From assembly GCA_049115815.1 (NCBI GenBank), contig JAGDZO010000007.1:62001-126000 (forward strand): a stretch of DNA of 64,000 nucleotides, read 5' to 3'. Position 1 is the stretch's first letter, and each line of letters opens with the position of its first letter. This DNA comes from Marinoscillum sp049115815 (lineage in GTDB: Bacteria > Bacteroidota > Bacteroidia > Cytophagales > Cyclobacteriaceae). This document shows positions 63,186 through 64,000 of this stretch, piece by piece. The notes beneath the pieces are model-generated. The model ran no database searches and had not been told where the DNA came from. It was given only the letters and a program-made list of their open reading frames with translations. The position numbers were made by a program, and so were the translations under genes.

Positions 63186-63686
63186 ATGATCACATTAAGA
63201 CCGGCTACTATTCATGATCTCGAACTTCTTCGCTATTGGGATACCCAACAGCACGTCATTGATTGCGATCCGGAAAGTGATTGGGAGTGGGAAACAGAAT
63301 TGGAATATGATCCACCCTGGAGAGAACAGCTTGTAGCCGAACTGGATAACCAACCAATTGGCTTCATCCAGATCATAGATCCCTATGAAGAAGAAACGCA
63401 TTACTGGGGAGAAGTTGCTCCAAATTTGAGAGCTATAGATATATGGATTGGTGAAGCAGAAAACCTAAATAGAGGGTATGGTACCGCCATGATGCACCTT
63501 GCAGTGGCAAGGTGCTTTGACAATCCCAAGGTAAGCAGCATCCTGATTGACCCATTGAAAAGCAATACCAAAGCACATGGGTTTTACGAAAGGTTTGGAT
63601 TCGAATTTAGGGAAGAGCGCCTATTCGATGGTGCCGTTTGCAAGGTCTATGAGCTATCAAGGTCAGCTTATATTGCTTTGCACTAA
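63186..63686 (+). CDS. GNAT-family N-acetyltransferase
   Basis: 166 residues. IGFIQIIDPYEEE, AIDIWIGEAENLNRGYGTAMMHLAVARCF (acetyl-CoA binding RGYGTA) and VSSILIDPLKSNTKAHGFYERFGFEFREERLFDGAVCKVYELSR form motifs C, A and B. The order and the DPxxxNxxAxxFYxxxGF end resemble aminoglycoside 6'-acetyltransferase-like GNAT enzymes, but resistance cannot be inferred. Substrate unknown. Confidence 0.85.
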   Translation: MITLRPATIHDLELLRYWDTQQHVIDCDPESDWEWETELEYDPPWREQLVAELDNQPIGFIQIIDPYEEETHYWGEVAPNLRAIDIWIGEAENLNRGYGTAMMHLAVARCFDNPKVSSILIDPLKSNTKAHGFYERFGFEFREERLFDGAVCKVYELSRSAYIALH

Positions 63687-63853
63687 AACCCGTTGATTTT
63701 TTCCTTTATTATCCTCAAACTAATTTGACACGTTTAGAGTTACTGAGTTGCAGACCAAACTATTTTTTCATTGTAGTCAATGTTTTCAATATTCAACTTA
63801 CTTTCATCTTGTGTCTTGATTAGCTTGGCAACCTTAAAAAATAATCATCGAAG

Positions 63854-64000
63854 ATGCTTAGCTTAATCCAATACAATAACGACACCTATAAAGCCACCGA
63901 GGGTATAAAACCTTCCGATGCAGCCGAATGGCTCAATCCAGATCTGGTCAATTGGATTGATATAGAATCCAGTGAAGTACATGTAGTCGAAGAGATCAGC
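63854..64000 (+). CDS. CorA-like magnesium transporter, N-terminal fragment
   Basis: The frame opens at ATG 63854 and runs off the window. It reads MLSLIQYNNDTYKATEGIKP, then DAAEWLNPDLVNWIDIESSEVHVVEEIS. The VNWIDIE block is the beginning of the CorA cytoplasmic domain (vxWIDi). Too short to show the transmembrane GMN motif, so the assignment is provisional. Confidence 0.55.
   Translation, partial: MLSLIQYNNDTYKATEGIKPSDAAEWLNPDLVNWIDIESSEVHVVEEIS

Noticed and set aside
1..64000. tRNA, rRNA and transposase genes
   Set aside because: I looked for tRNA-like cloverleafs, conserved rRNA stretches and DDE or HUH transposase motifs and found none that I can support.

Overview
The window looks like chromosome of a gliding, free-living (probably marine) member of the Bacteroidota, most likely order Cytophagales. 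The support is a GldA-GldF-GldG gliding ABC transporter, a type IX secretion C-terminal sorting domain, two CarboxypepD_reg-plug-OMP_b-brl receptors, many small lipoproteins with a Cys lipobox, PKD and choice-of-anchor modules, weak Shine-Dalgarno use and a TTG-N19-TAxxTTT-type promoter. The genus is inference. No rRNA, tRNA, CRISPR array, prophage or transposase gene was seen.

Layout. 1-2.6 kb: a partial LamG protein, a membrane-tethered LuxR-type regulator and a methyltransferase, then a 126-bp MITE-like nested inverted repeat. 2.8-16 kb is the most unusual block. A PKD/esterase lipoprotein and a T9SS-sorted protein plus S74 tail-fibre-like protein (six 180-bp repeats) lie left of a divergent six-gene operon whose genes all overlap: AraC-HTH regulator, transmembrane STAND NTPase with WD40, outer-membrane barrel, two lipoproteins and a second PKD/esterase. 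The leftward promoters of the esterase gene and of the S74 operon share an extended promoter sequence with repeated TATGTTGC boxes, and the AraC operon starts from the same boxes. I propose that the whole block is one regulon and a candidate undescribed envelope-sensing system. 16-31.6 kb: ordinary genes (OM barrel, XRE/membrane pair, PAS kinase, OM receptor, ferredoxin-like protein, queuosine-precursor transporter, ABC ATPase with porin, esterase/DUF819/NUDIX operon, TPR lipoprotein, GIN-domain protein, thioredoxin-like protein).

31.9-38.7 kb: YHYH lipoprotein, sulfatase, serine hydrolase and GH2 beta-galactosidase, a possible small sulfated-glycan set. 39-45.2 kb: leftward gldA-gldF-gldG-DUF4340, then DUF481 barrel and MscS channel. 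45.3-48.2 kb: phosphoesterase and FtsX/MacB-like permease. 48.3-51.4 kb is a small accessory island: an abortive-infection-type gene and a PD-(D/E)XK nuclease gene, each followed by an attC-like long inverted repeat. One attC-like site is split by a 598-bp group II intron that has lost its reverse transcriptase; precise removal of the intron restores the core sequence of the other site.

51.6-64 kb: second OM receptor, an unrecognised secreted protein, M28 and M49-like metallopeptidases, DEAD-box helicase, a DUF559 endonuclease-fold gene framed by two directly repeated 70-bp palindromic elements, the agmatine-to-putrescine genes aguB-aguA, an SRPBCC protein, a GNAT acetyltransferase and the start of a CorA-like transporter.
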